Below are positions 6,115 through 14,035 of a DNA stretch of 18,163 nt, one piece after another. A program made the position numbers and the translations under genes. This DNA is from an uncultured Prosthecobacter sp. (GTDB taxonomy: Bacteria > Verrucomicrobiota > Verrucomicrobiia > Verrucomicrobiales > Verrucomicrobiaceae), in NCBI GenBank assembly GCA_947523045.1, contig CANNUR010000035.1, positions 1 through 18,163 on the forward strand, written 5' to 3'. How positions within the stretch are numbered: the stretch's first letter is position 1; the number at the start of each line of letters is the position of its first letter. The notes below the pieces were generated by a model. It was given only the letters and a program-made list of their open reading frames with translations, had not been told where the DNA came from and made no database searches.

Positions 6115-8445
6115 ATGAAGTCCATCCTTCTGTTTTCCGCGGTTTTCGCCGGCCTGCTCGGCGCTCAGCAACCGCGCCTGATCAGCGGCATTCAGCCGTC
6201 GCTCGCCATGTTCAATCGCGAGGGCGAGTGCGGCACCGGCGCCGTCGTGCCCTGGGCGGGCCGGCTCTGGGTGATCACCTACGGACCGCACCTGCCCTTC
6301 GGTTCGAGCGACAAACTCTATGAGATCACGCCGGAACTGAAGCAGATCGTGCGACCGGAAAGCGTTGGCGGCACGCCGGCGAACCGGTTCATCCACCGGG
6401 AGTCGCAGCAGCTCTTTATCGGGCCCTACGTCATCGATGCCGAGGGCAGGGTGCGGGTGGTGCCGCCGCAGCGCATGCCGGGCCGGCTCACCGGCACGGC
6501 GCGCCACCTGACTGATCCGGCGAACAAGGTGTACCATGCGACGATGGAGGAAGGGCTGTACGAGGTCGATGTGCACACGCTGGCCGTGCGCAACCTCATC
6601 CGCGACGGCAATCCGCTGAAGGCCGGCTTTCAGGTCGAGACACCGCTCGCCGAGTTGGAATCGCAACTGCCCGGTTACCACGGCAAGGGCCTGTATTCCG
6701 GCCAAGGCCGGCTCATCTATGCCAACAACGGCGAGCGCGGTGACCGAGCGCTCAAGGATCCGACCACGCCGAGCGGTGCCCTCGCCGAGTGGACGGGCCA
6801 AGGCGACTGGCAGCTCGTCCGCCGCAACCAGTTCACCGAGGTCACCGGCCCCGGCGGCCTGGAAGGTGGCAAGCCGGAGGATCCGGTTTGGAGCATCGGC
6901 TGGGATGCCAAGTCGCTCCTGCTCCTGCTGCTCGATGGCGGCCGCTGGCAGAGTTTCCGCCTGCCCAAGGTCAGCCACAGCTACGACGGCGCCCACGGCT
7001 GGAATACCGAATGGCCGCGCATCCGCGACATCGGCGAGGACGACCTGCTCATGACCATGCACGGCGCCTTCTGGCGCTTCCCGCGCACCTTCTCGGCGGC
7101 CAACCCGACTGGCATCCGCGTGCGCAGCGCCTACCTGAAGGTGATCGGCGATTTTTGTCGCTGGAACGATCGCCTGGTCTTCGGCTGCGATGATTCGGCG
7201 AAGTCGGAATTCCTCAACAAGCGCCGGATCAAGGGGGGCATCGACAGCATTGGCCAGTCGCAGAGCAATCTTTGGTTCACCGACTCCGCCACGCCCGGTC
7301 AGCTCGGGCCGGCTCCGGCCAGCGGCGCGCTCTGGCTGCGCGAAGCGGTGCAGAAGGGTCAGAAGAGCGATCCTTTCCTGGTAGCCGGTTGGCAGCATCG
7401 CAGTCTCTGGCTCATCGATCATGCCAAGGGCGAAGCCAAACGTGTGGAGGTCACCGGCGAGGACGAATGGCTGACCTGGACGGCTGAAAACGACGGTGCC
7501 GACTTCAGCGCCGTCATCACGCTGAGCAACGGCGATGCGCGTGGCAGCGAGGCCGATCCGATCTTTGACGGCGTCGCTCGCGTCGGCGGGGCCGCAGCGC
7601 TGACCGGCCTGTTTCGCCCGCGCGGCGAGGACAAGCGCACGCTCAGTTTCGCCACCGAGGCCGGCTATTACGAACTCGATGGCGGGTTGAATCTGCGGCG
7701 CGTCGAGGATCCCGCGACCCTTGCCTGGGTGCAGGACAAAATCGCCATTCCGAAGGACGTGGTCACTCTCGACGAAGCCAGCGTACTCATCGTCGATGAC
7801 CGCGGCCGGCGCTGGCGCCTGCCTCGCGCCACGCGCGGCCTCGATGAAGCCACCCGCGCCGGCGGGCTGCGTCTCTGCCGCGAGGTCGCCACCGAGCGCG
7901 ACATGCTCAACGTTGCCGGCACCTTCTTCGAGCTGCCGGCGGAGAATGCCGACGGCTTTGCCAAGATCCGGCCAGTGAGTTCGCACCCTCTGCGCGTCAC
8001 CGACTTTGGCGGTTATCGCGGGTTGTTCCTGATGAGCGGTGTCCGTGCCGAAGCGCCGGCGGGCGAGCACGTGCTGCGCAGCGACGACGGTAAGGCCGCA
8101 CTTTGGGCGGGTGCCATCGACGACTTGTGGAAGCTGGGCAAACCGCGCGGTGAGGGCGGCCCGTGGAAGGACAGCCAGGTCAAGGCCGGCGAGGCGAGTG
8201 ATCCCTACCTGCTCTGGGGCTACGACCGACGTTCGCTCATCCTGGAGCACGACCAGAACGTGCCGGTGTACTTCCGCGTCGAACTTGACCTCACCGGCAC
8301 CGGCGTCTGGGTCACCTGGCAGCACCGCGAGGTGTCGCCCGGCGAACAGGCCCGCCTCGAGTTCGAGCCCGCCGTCCAGGCCCGCTGGCTGCGGGTCACC
8401 GCCAGTGACGCCTGCACGGCCACGGCCTGGCTGAAGTACGAGTGA
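6115..8445 (+). CDS. Secreted protein of unknown function, probable beta-propeller
   Basis: I do not recognise an established function for this 776-residue protein. The ATG at 6115 is chosen because MKSILLFSAVFAGLLGAQQ is a clear signal peptide, cleaved near residue 18. The frame is open back to 6010 but that extension is basic and low in family features. Repeated short blocks with aromatic and GG/DG turns (LWVITYGPHLPFGSSDKLYE, RLIYANNG, WRFPRTFSAANP, WNDRLVFGCDDSAKSEFL, LWFTDS) suggest a beta-propeller over about residues 40-480. The last 60 residues (VPVYFRVELDL through RWLRVTASDACTATAWL) look like a small beta-sandwich. From memory, close relatives occur in Bacteroidetes and Verrucomicrobia as uncharacterised proteins; I could not check this. 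The divergent cupin-AraC regulator suggests a role in using or sensing an extracellular glycan. No catalytic residues can be assigned. Confidence 0.85.
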   Translation: MKSILLFSAVFAGLLGAQQPRLISGIQPSLAMFNREGECGTGAVVPWAGRLWVITYGPHLPFGSSDKLYEITPELKQIVRPESVGGTPANRFIHRESQQLFIGPYVIDAEGRVRVVPPQRMPGRLTGTARHLTDPANKVYHATMEEGLYEVDVHTLAVRNLIRDGNPLKAGFQVETPLAELESQLPGYHGKGLYSGQGRLIYANNGERGDRALKDPTTPSGALAEWTGQGDWQLVRRNQFTEVTGPGGLEGGKPEDPVWSIGWDAKSLLLLLLDGGRWQSFRLPKVSHSYDGAHGWNTEWPRIRDIGEDDLLMTMHGAFWRFPRTFSAANPTGIRVRSAYLKVIGDFCRWNDRLVFGCDDSAKSEFLNKRRIKGGIDSIGQSQSNLWFTDSATPGQLGPAPASGALWLREAVQKGQKSDPFLVAGWQHRSLWLIDHAKGEAKRVEVTGEDEWLTWTAENDGADFSAVITLSNGDARGSEADPIFDGVARVGGAAALTGLFRPRGEDKRTLSFATEAGYYELDGGLNLRRVEDPATLAWVQDKIAIPKDVVTLDEASVLIVDDRGRRWRLPRATRGLDEATRAGGLRLCREVATERDMLNVAGTFFELPAENADGFAKIRPVSSHPLRVTDFGGYRGLFLMSGVRAEAPAGEHVLRSDDGKAALWAGAIDDLWKLGKPRGEGGPWKDSQVKAGEASDPYLLWGYDRRSLILEHDQNVPVYFRVELDLTGTGVWVTWQHREVSPGEQARLEFEPAVQARWLRVTASDACTATAWLKYE

Positions 8446-8456
8446 GATGAAGGTAG

Positions 8457-8477
8457 GGCTCTCTGTCCCAGAGGGCC
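8457..8477. terminator. Strong hairpin after the secreted protein gene
   Basis: GGCTCTCTG (8457-8465) pairs with CAGAGGGCC (8469-8477) over 9 bp with one T-G wobble and the loop TCC, 11 bp after the stop. No T-run follows, so it is not a classic intrinsic terminator. It sits in the 108-bp gap between convergent genes and may end transcription from both. A further 9-bp pair, AGGGCCGGG (8472-8480) with CCCGGCCCT (8530-8538), offers an alternative fold. Confidence 0.45.
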
Positions 8478-8553
8478 GGGTTCGGCAAGGTGGCCGCGCC
8501 TCTGCCCCTATTCGCCGGACTGAGGGCAGCCCGGCCCTGCCTGTCCCAGCTCG

Positions 8554-11445
8554 CTACCACGTCAACTCCCCAAGAGGAATCACCGCCAGCTCCGCGCTGT
8601 TGTTGTTCCACAGCTCGCGCCCTTCGCCGATGCGACCGACGTTGCCGCCGTTGTTCGAGTAGCCGACGTAGAGGTGGCCCTCGTGCTCGATGGCATAGGG
8701 ATAGGAGAGGGAGGCGCGTTCATGCGACTCGCCCGGGCCTTCGGGGAAGAGGGCGTGGCGGATGACGAAGACTTTGGAGAACAAGGTCTCGCCGGGTTGG
8801 CTCACGGCGATCGTCAGCGGGGCGCGGCGCCCGCCGCCATCGGCGCTGGTGCTGCACACCAGATAGCGCTGGCCGGTGCTCAAAACGCCGGCGTAGGGCT
8901 TGCTCGTCGCCATCGGCAGGTTGCTCGGCCGCATGAGCGTCCAGGTGCGACCGTAGTCTTCGCTGGTGGCGGTGAGGGCGTTGGCCTGGGCGCCGTAGCG
9001 GCTGAGGTTGGTGATGCGTTTGCCCTCGACGAGGACGGTCGACTCCCCCCAGACCTTGCCGAGACCGGGCACCTGCGAAAGGCGCACGAGGTCCCATTTC
9101 AGGAAGTTGTCGCCATGGCTGATCGCGACCGCGGCGGGATGCTTGCCGCCCGCCGGCGCGTCGCCCCCGGCCGAGATGCCGGACAGGATCCAGTTGCCGT
9201 CGTCCATGCGAATCGGCTCTTGCATGGGCCAGAAGCCGCCTTCGACCACCACGCCGAGCTTCTCGAAGATCCCTGTCGTTTCATTGAGTCGGTAAGCCCG
9301 GGTGTGAATGCCCACCATCGTGCCGGTGTAGGCCCCCATGAAGGCCCAGAGCGAGCCCTGATGCGAGAGGAAGACGCCGTGGCTGACGGCCACCTCCGGA
9401 CCGCCGTCGTCCATCGTTTGCACCGCGCTCCAGGTGCGGCCCTGATCGTCGCTGACGCAGAAGCGCGCCTCCTCGGTGTCGGTGTTCTCGCCACCCTGGT
9501 TGTGGCCGAAACTGGCGTAGAGCCGGCCCTTGTGGAAACCCAGGCCGACCCCGTGCAGGAAGCGGTAGCCGTCTTTCTTGAACTCGTAGGGTTTGATCAC
9601 CGAGAAGCGCACGTTCTTGAGCACGGGCAGGTCGGCCGCCTTGGGAATCGCGCCTCCCTTCCATAATGACACCGGCTTGGGCTCCTGGAGCGAGGCGATA
9701 GGCACCACGGCCAGTTCGTTCGCGACATGGCTCTTGTGGGTGTAGCCGATGTAAAGTTTGCCCTCATGCTCGACGGCGTAGGGGTAGCTGAAGTCGGCCC
9801 GCGCATCGGACACGCCGGGAGTGCCGTCGAATACCGAGGGACGGATGAGGAAGACTTTGTGAAACAGCGTCTCGCCCGGTTTGCTCACGGCGATGGTCAG
9901 GGGCGAGCGCCGGCCACCGGTGTCGGCGGTGGTGGTGCAGACGAGGAAACGCTGGCCGGTGCTCAAGGTCCCCGCGTAGGGCTTGCTGGTGGCCATGGGC
10001 AGGTTCGACGGCGCGGAGGGTGTCCAGGTGCGGCCGAAGTCCTCGCTCGTGGAGAGCAGCGCAAGCGCCTTTTTGCCGTAGCGGGAGAGGTTGGTGATGC
10101 GCGGGCCTTCCACGATGACCGTGGATTCGCCCCAGATCTTCCCAAGACCGGGCGCGGTCGGGATCGCGACGAGGTCCCACTTTGTGAAATCGTCGCCATG
10201 GCTGATGGCCACGGCGGGCACCGCTGTTTGGTCGCCATCGCCCCGGTCCACTCGTGCGCCAGACATGATCCAGTTCCCATCCGCCATGCGCTGAGGCTCC
10301 TGCATCGGCCAAAATCCGCCGCCCACCACGACACCACGCTTTTCCCAAGCGCCGCTCGATTCATTCAGCAGATAGGCGCGGGTGTGGGTGCGCTGGAACT
10401 TGTCGTAAAACGCGCCCATGAAGGCCCACAGCTTCCCTTCATGCGAAAGGAAGACACCGTGGCTGACCCCGAGATTTCCCTCGCCGTCATCCATCACCAC
10501 GGGCGTGCCCCAGGTTTTGCCGCCGTCTCCGCTCACCTTCACATGCGCCTCCTCAGTAGGGGTGTTTTCATGGCCTTGGTTGAAGCCGTAGGAGGCGTAG
10601 AGCCGGCCCTTGTGCCAGGCGAGCCCGACACCGAGCGTCCAGTTGGCTCCATCCTTGTCGGGGCGCTTCTTTTTGATGACGTGAAATTCAGCGCCCGCCG
10701 CCTGCGGCAGTTCGGCGGCTTTCGGCATCGGCCTTGCGGTGTCCCACAGCGGCAATCCCGTCGCTACCACAGGCACCTCGTGCGTGGCCGCCACCGGCCG
10801 GTAGCTGGTCGCGATCTCCTCCGCGGAAAGGAAACGTGGTTCATGCGAAAACTCGTCCAAAGCCCCGTGAAAAGCCTGGCGAACACCGCCCGCATCCCAG
10901 ATGCCGCCGAGCGTGATGGGCGCCTCCGTGGCGGCGACGGGCTTCGTCAGCGCTGCCTCGCCAACAGGCTTTCCATTCAGATAGAGCGCCGTCTTGTCCG
11001 CGCCCACCGCCAGCGTCACCTGATGCCACGTGCCCGCTTTCAGCGGCTCCGCGCAGGAAATCGTGCACCAGCCGCCCTGATGCAGATAGGCCTTCAAGCG
11101 TCCGTCCGGTTCGAGAATGAGGCTCCATTGGCGCTCATGGCGCGAGTAGCGGTTTTTGCCCGCGATCATCTGCTGCCCGCCGGTGAGATCGTAGGGATTA
11201 AACCAGAGCGAGATGGTGAACTCGCCGCTGGCGAGCGATGTGCTGTCCTTCAGTTCGATCAGCGACTCGCCATCAAGCACCAGGCTCTGCCCGGCGACAC
11301 CTGCAGCCGGTGTGACGGCGCCGCGAACGATCCAAGTGTCCGCGGCGGGCGCATCCAGCGACCAAGTCTCAGCGTGGAGTGACGAAGCCAGAGCGAAAAG
11401 CAGGGGAAGGACGTGTTTCATGTGAGATTTGAGGGTTGGATTCAT
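8554..11445 (-). CDS. Exported LamG plus tandem sialidase-like (BNR) protein
   Basis: The 963-residue protein starts at the ATG at 11443-11445, which overlaps the sulfatase stop (ATGA). A second ATG at 11421 also gives a signal peptide (MKHVLPLLFALASSLHAE). Residues about 27-215 are a LamG/concanavalin-like domain (FTISLWFNP, WHQVTLAVG, ALYLNGKPVG, GALDEF). Two homologous units follow at about 234-588 and 594-958, each with two Asp boxes: SGDGGKTW (305), SEDFGRTW (467), SDDQGRTW (665) and SEDYGRTW (828). Asp boxes mark sialidase-type six-bladed propellers. Exo-sialidase activity would release terminal sialic acids, but I see no FRIP/YRIP motif or assignable arginine triad, so another glycosidase or lyase activity or pure binding is possible. 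It is probably periplasmic or surface-exposed and acts with the sulfatase. Confidence 0.88.
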   Translation of the reverse strand: MNPTLKSHMKHVLPLLFALASSLHAETWSLDAPAADTWIVRGAVTPAAGVAGQSLVLDGESLIELKDSTSLASGEFTISLWFNPYDLTGGQQMIAGKNRYSRHERQWSLILEPDGRLKAYLHQGGWCTISCAEPLKAGTWHQVTLAVGADKTALYLNGKPVGEAALTKPVAATEAPITLGGIWDAGGVRQAFHGALDEFSHEPRFLSAEEIATSYRPVAATHEVPVVATGLPLWDTARPMPKAAELPQAAGAEFHVIKKKRPDKDGANWTLGVGLAWHKGRLYASYGFNQGHENTPTEEAHVKVSGDGGKTWGTPVVMDDGEGNLGVSHGVFLSHEGKLWAFMGAFYDKFQRTHTRAYLLNESSGAWEKRGVVVGGGFWPMQEPQRMADGNWIMSGARVDRGDGDQTAVPAVAISHGDDFTKWDLVAIPTAPGLGKIWGESTVIVEGPRITNLSRYGKKALALLSTSEDFGRTWTPSAPSNLPMATSKPYAGTLSTGQRFLVCTTTADTGGRRSPLTIAVSKPGETLFHKVFLIRPSVFDGTPGVSDARADFSYPYAVEHEGKLYIGYTHKSHVANELAVVPIASLQEPKPVSLWKGGAIPKAADLPVLKNVRFSVIKPYEFKKDGYRFLHGVGLGFHKGRLYASFGHNQGGENTDTEEARFCVSDDQGRTWSAVQTMDDGGPEVAVSHGVFLSHQGSLWAFMGAYTGTMVGIHTRAYRLNETTGIFEKLGVVVEGGFWPMQEPIRMDDGNWILSGISAGGDAPAGGKHPAAVAISHGDNFLKWDLVRLSQVPGLGKVWGESTVLVEGKRITNLSRYGAQANALTATSEDYGRTWTLMRPSNLPMATSKPYAGVLSTGQRYLVCSTSADGGGRRAPLTIAVSQPGETLFSKVFVIRHALFPEGPGESHERASLSYPYAIEHEGHLYVGYSNNGGNVGRIGEGRELWNNNSAELAVIPLGELTW
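8572..9666 (-). repeat. Sialidase-like unit 2 of the tandem duplication
   Basis: This encodes residues about 594-958. It repeats unit 1, starting with a similar lead-in (LPLWDTARPMPKAAELP in unit 1, VSLWKGGAIPKAADLP here). It differs near the C-terminus, where a glycine- and asparagine-rich insert (NNGGNVGRIGEG) precedes the last strand. Confidence 0.8.
9682..10746 (-). repeat. Sialidase-like unit 1 of the tandem duplication
   Basis: This encodes residues about 234-588 of the LamG/sialidase-like protein. It aligns with unit 2 at a constant offset of about 360 residues. Shared blocks include HKGRLYAS, SHGVFLSH, GGFWPMQEP, NLPMATSKPYAG and SYPYA. Similarity is clear at protein level (about 60% by eye in the conserved core). 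Confidence 0.8.
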
Positions 11446-12896
11446 GGCCGTTTGAGGCGTTGGTAGGCGTCACGGTAGCCCTGCCAGTTGGCGGTGTTTT
11501 CTTTCTGGGATTGAATCCATGCGGGGAAGCCGTCCTGCGTGCCCGATTGCTCGACCCGCATCGCCTGCAACTGCGCGGCGAGCTTTTGCTTCGTCGCCTG
11601 GTGCGCGGGATCGTCAGCCAGATTGCGCTGCTCGCGCGGATCGTCAGCCAGGTGATACAGCTCCTCCTGCAGTGGCTTCGTCTCGAAGTAGGCGATGTAT
11701 TTCCAGTCACGTGTGCGGATGACGTCGCACATCGGACGGCGCTCCTTGGCGAGGTTTTCGCAGAGCAGCGCCTCACGCCAGGCGTCGGGCGTTTCGCCAC
11801 GCATCAGCGGCAGCAGGCTGCGGCCCTGCATGACCTCGGGTGCGGTAAGTCCGGCAAGTTCGAGCAGCGTGGGTGCGAGGTCGATGTTGGCGGTGAGCGC
11901 GTCCACGGCGGTCCCGGCGCGCTCCGGCTGGCGCGGGTCCATGACGATCAGCGGCACGCGAATGGATTCCTCGTGCAGGTAAAACTTCGTGTTCAATCCG
12001 TGCTCTCCGTAGTAGTAACCGTTGTCGGAGGAGAAAAGGATGACCGTGTTGTCGGCGAGGTCGAGCCGCTTGAGTTCCGCAAGGACGCGCCCCACGGCCG
12101 CATCCACTCCGGCGATCAGGCGGTAGCGCTGGCGGATGAACTCATGCAGCCGCGCCTCGCTGGAACAATGTTTCTGCCAGCTCAGCCGCGCATACCAGGC
12201 CGATTCTCCGAAGACGGAAGGCAGGCCGTCCACTTCACGAAACGGCAGTGGCGCGGGCAGATGTGGCTTCGCATTCTCATGCAAGCCTGCAAAGGCAGGA
12301 TCGGGCGTCAGCGGATCGTGCGGCGCCTTGAAGCTGACAGAGAGACAGAAGGGCCTGCCGTCCTCCGCTGCGCCTCGCAGGAAGTGCAGTGCCTGATCTC
12401 CCATGAGATGATCGAGGTGTGGGCCGTCTTTGCCCTGCGGAAAATAATCGCCCTGCCCGCGAAAGCCGCCGAAGGTGTCGAAATCCCCTGCCGCCAGACC
12501 GTCCGGCCGATCCTCGATGATCACGCCGAACTTGCCGATGAATCCGGTGCGGTAGCCCGCCTGCCTGAGCAACACGGGATAGCTCCGCGACCAGTCCTTG
12601 GCAGCGAGAGGTCGGTAGTAAAAGTTGCAGCCGTGGCTGCGCTCGATGCGGCCGGTGAAGTAGCTTGCGCGGCTCGCCATGCAGATCGAGCTGGTGACAA
12701 AGAACCGCGTGAAACGCACCCCGCGCTGCGCCAGCGAGTCGAGGTGCGGCGTCTGGATGACCGGGTTGCCAAAGCAGCCGAGGTCGTCGGCGCGCTGGTC
12801 GTCGGTGAGCAGCACGATCAGGTTTGGACGCGCGGAGTCTGCCAGCGCGGCCATGTGCCAGCCGGTGAGCAAGAGGAGGCAGAGCCAGGGGGTCAT
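11442..12896 (-). CDS. Exported formylglycine-dependent sulfatase (S1 type)
   Basis: The enzyme would hydrolyse a sulfate ester, here probably on a polysaccharide in the periplasm. The ATG at 12894-12896 is chosen over 12932 because it overlaps the symporter stop (ATGA) and starts a signal peptide (MTPWLCLLLLTGWHMAALAD); this gives 484 residues. Visible active-site elements: LLTDDQ with metal ligands D32 and D33; C72-M-A-S-R76, the CxAxR form of the sulfatase signature, where C72 is converted to formylglycine; K122; KAPHD with K190 and H193; SSDNG with D291 and N292; H299 and K304. The C-terminal part carries the usual subdomain (LYHLADDPREQRNLADDP). Activity needs a formylglycine-generating enzyme or radical-SAM maturase, which is not in this window. 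It lies between the symporter and the sialidase-like gene with 4-bp overlaps on both sides. Confidence 0.93.
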   Translation of the reverse strand: MTPWLCLLLLTGWHMAALADSARPNLIVLLTDDQRADDLGCFGNPVIQTPHLDSLAQRGVRFTRFFVTSSICMASRASYFTGRIERSHGCNFYYRPLAAKDWSRSYPVLLRQAGYRTGFIGKFGVIIEDRPDGLAAGDFDTFGGFRGQGDYFPQGKDGPHLDHLMGDQALHFLRGAAEDGRPFCLSVSFKAPHDPLTPDPAFAGLHENAKPHLPAPLPFREVDGLPSVFGESAWYARLSWQKHCSSEARLHEFIRQRYRLIAGVDAAVGRVLAELKRLDLADNTVILFSSDNGYYYGEHGLNTKFYLHEESIRVPLIVMDPRQPERAGTAVDALTANIDLAPTLLELAGLTAPEVMQGRSLLPLMRGETPDAWREALLCENLAKERRPMCDVIRTRDWKYIAYFETKPLQEELYHLADDPREQRNLADDPAHQATKQKLAAQLQAMRVEQSGTQDGFPAWIQSQKENTANWQGYRDAYQRLKRP

Positions 12897-13894
12897 CGGG
12901 GTGGGGATGGATCGGTGCGCCGGCTCCACCACGAGGCGAGCGCGGAACTGGTGATGGCGCTCCAGGGGCCGAAGGTGGCGGCGGCAAGGGCGGCGGCGGG
13001 GCTGTGGAGAACGTGGAAGGCGAGGCCGGTGGCCATGCCGCCGTTTTGCAGGCCGACCTCCAGGGCGACAGTGCGGCTGTCACGGGCGTCGAGGCCCAGC
13101 AGGCGCGCCACGCCGTAGCCGAGCGCATAGCCGGTGGCGTTGTGGCAGGCGGAGGCGGCGAGCAGGACCAGACCGACCTTGACCAGATCATCGCGCGACA
13201 GCGCCACGGTGATGGCGACGATGACGGCGATGGACAGCATCGCCAAAACGGGCAGCACGCGCACGAGTTGGTCGGCCACACGCGGCAGGAAACGCCGGAT
13301 GGCAAAGCCGATGGCGAGGGGCGCGAGGATCATCTGCAGGATGGAGAACATCATTGGGCCAACGGCGACCGGCACGTAGGTTCCAGCCAGCCCCTGCATG
13401 GCAAACGGCGTGACCAAGGGCGACAGCAGCGTCGAGACCGCCGTCATGGTCACCGAGAGCGGCACATTGCCCTTTGCGAGGTAGGTGATGACATTGGAGG
13501 AGACACCGCCCGGGCAGGAGCCGATCAGGATGAGGCCGGCGGCCACCTCTTGATCCAGAGCGAAAAGCTTGGCGAAAGCCCAGCCAGCCAGAGGCATGAC
13601 GCTGTATTGCAAGGCTGCACCGATGGTCACCGCCCGCGGCGCCGAGAGGACACGGGTGAAATCGGCCAGTGTCAGCGTCAGGCCCATGCAGAGCAGGATG
13701 AGCTGAACAAGAGGTGCGATGAGCCGCTTCAGTTCAAAACCACCCGGCGCGATGAACCAAGCCGGAAAGGTGAAGGCTGCCGCACCAAAGGCGAGCACCA
13801 GGAAGGTGAAACGCAGTCCGCTGAGCCACTTCACACGTTCAGACACCACGGCGAGCGTGGTGAGCACGACGATGAAGAGGATGCCGCTGGTCAT
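12893..13894 (-). CDS. BASS-family sodium-dependent symporter
   Basis: This 333-residue inner-membrane protein belongs to the bile acid:sodium symporter (SBF) family, with about ten hydrophobic segments. The family cores are clear: GSCPGGVSSNVITYLAKGN at 125-143 with S133 and N134, the segment SVTMTAVSTLLSPLVTP, and VALEVGLQNGGMA at 276-288 with E279 and Q283. These correspond to the sodium-binding residues known from bacterial ASBT structures. Family members carry bile acids, ketopantoate and other organic anions with sodium. Next to an aldolase, sulfatase and sialidase-like gene, it most likely imports an acidic sugar or its breakdown product, which is an inference. AAGGA at 13903-13907 (minus strand) is a usable ribosome-binding site 8 bases before the ATG, one of the few clear ones in the window. 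The stop overlaps the sulfatase start. Confidence 0.92.
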   Translation of the reverse strand: MTSGILFIVVLTTLAVVSERVKWLSGLRFTFLVLAFGAAAFTFPAWFIAPGGFELKRLIAPLVQLILLCMGLTLTLADFTRVLSAPRAVTIGAALQYSVMPLAGWAFAKLFALDQEVAAGLILIGSCPGGVSSNVITYLAKGNVPLSVTMTAVSTLLSPLVTPFAMQGLAGTYVPVAVGPMMFSILQMILAPLAIGFAIRRFLPRVADQLVRVLPVLAMLSIAVIVAITVALSRDDLVKVGLVLLAASACHNATGYALGYGVARLLGLDARDSRTVALEVGLQNGGMATGLAFHVLHSPAAALAAATFGPWSAITSSALASWWSRRTDPSPPR

Positions 13895-13907
13895 GGGATG
13901 AATCCTT

Positions 13908-14027
13908 GGACTGCGGCAGCCCGCTGCCGCTTTGGGGTGGCGGCAGCCCTGCTGCCGGGGAAAAGGCGCTCGTTGTTAGTAAAGATGTGTCATTCGGACT
14001 GCGAAGGCCAGCAGGCTGCCGCAGTTC
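13908..14027. repeat. REP/MITE-like inverted-repeat element
   Basis: Most of the 141-bp gap between the aldolase and symporter genes consists of related hairpins. The first is GCGGCAGC/GCTGCCGC (13913-13930). The second is CGGCAGC/GCTGCCG (13941-13957). A third, reversed copy at 14014-14025 is the exact complement of ACTGCGGCAGCC at 13910-13921, giving terminal arms of 12 perfect bases, extended to 14 with a wobble. GACTGCG also recurs near 13997. This looks like a small mobile or repetitive element of the REP type. In RNA it would form strong stems between two operon genes. Confidence 0.65.
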
Positions 14028-14035
14028 AGGGCGCT

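Noticed and set aside
5998..8325. A 775-codon open frame antisense to the secreted protein gene
   Set aside because: It mirrors the codon phase of the real gene in GC-rich DNA, has no recognisable domain, and the plus-strand protein has a signal peptide and coherent fold.
9727..11382. A 551-codon plus-strand frame antisense to the sialidase-like gene
   Set aside because: No domain is visible, and the minus strand shows four Asp boxes and a LamG domain.
8554..11445. Calling the protein a proven sialidase
   Set aside because: Asp boxes are shared by many non-sialidase propellers, and no FRIP motif or arginine triad can be assigned.
11436..13118. A 560-codon plus-strand frame antisense to the sulfatase
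   Set aside because: The minus strand carries all sulfatase active-site motifs; this frame is a GC-driven shadow.
13908..13957. CRISPR array made of the repeated GCGGCAGC hairpins
   Set aside because: Copies are few, unevenly spaced and partly inverted, with no spacer-like pattern or cas genes.
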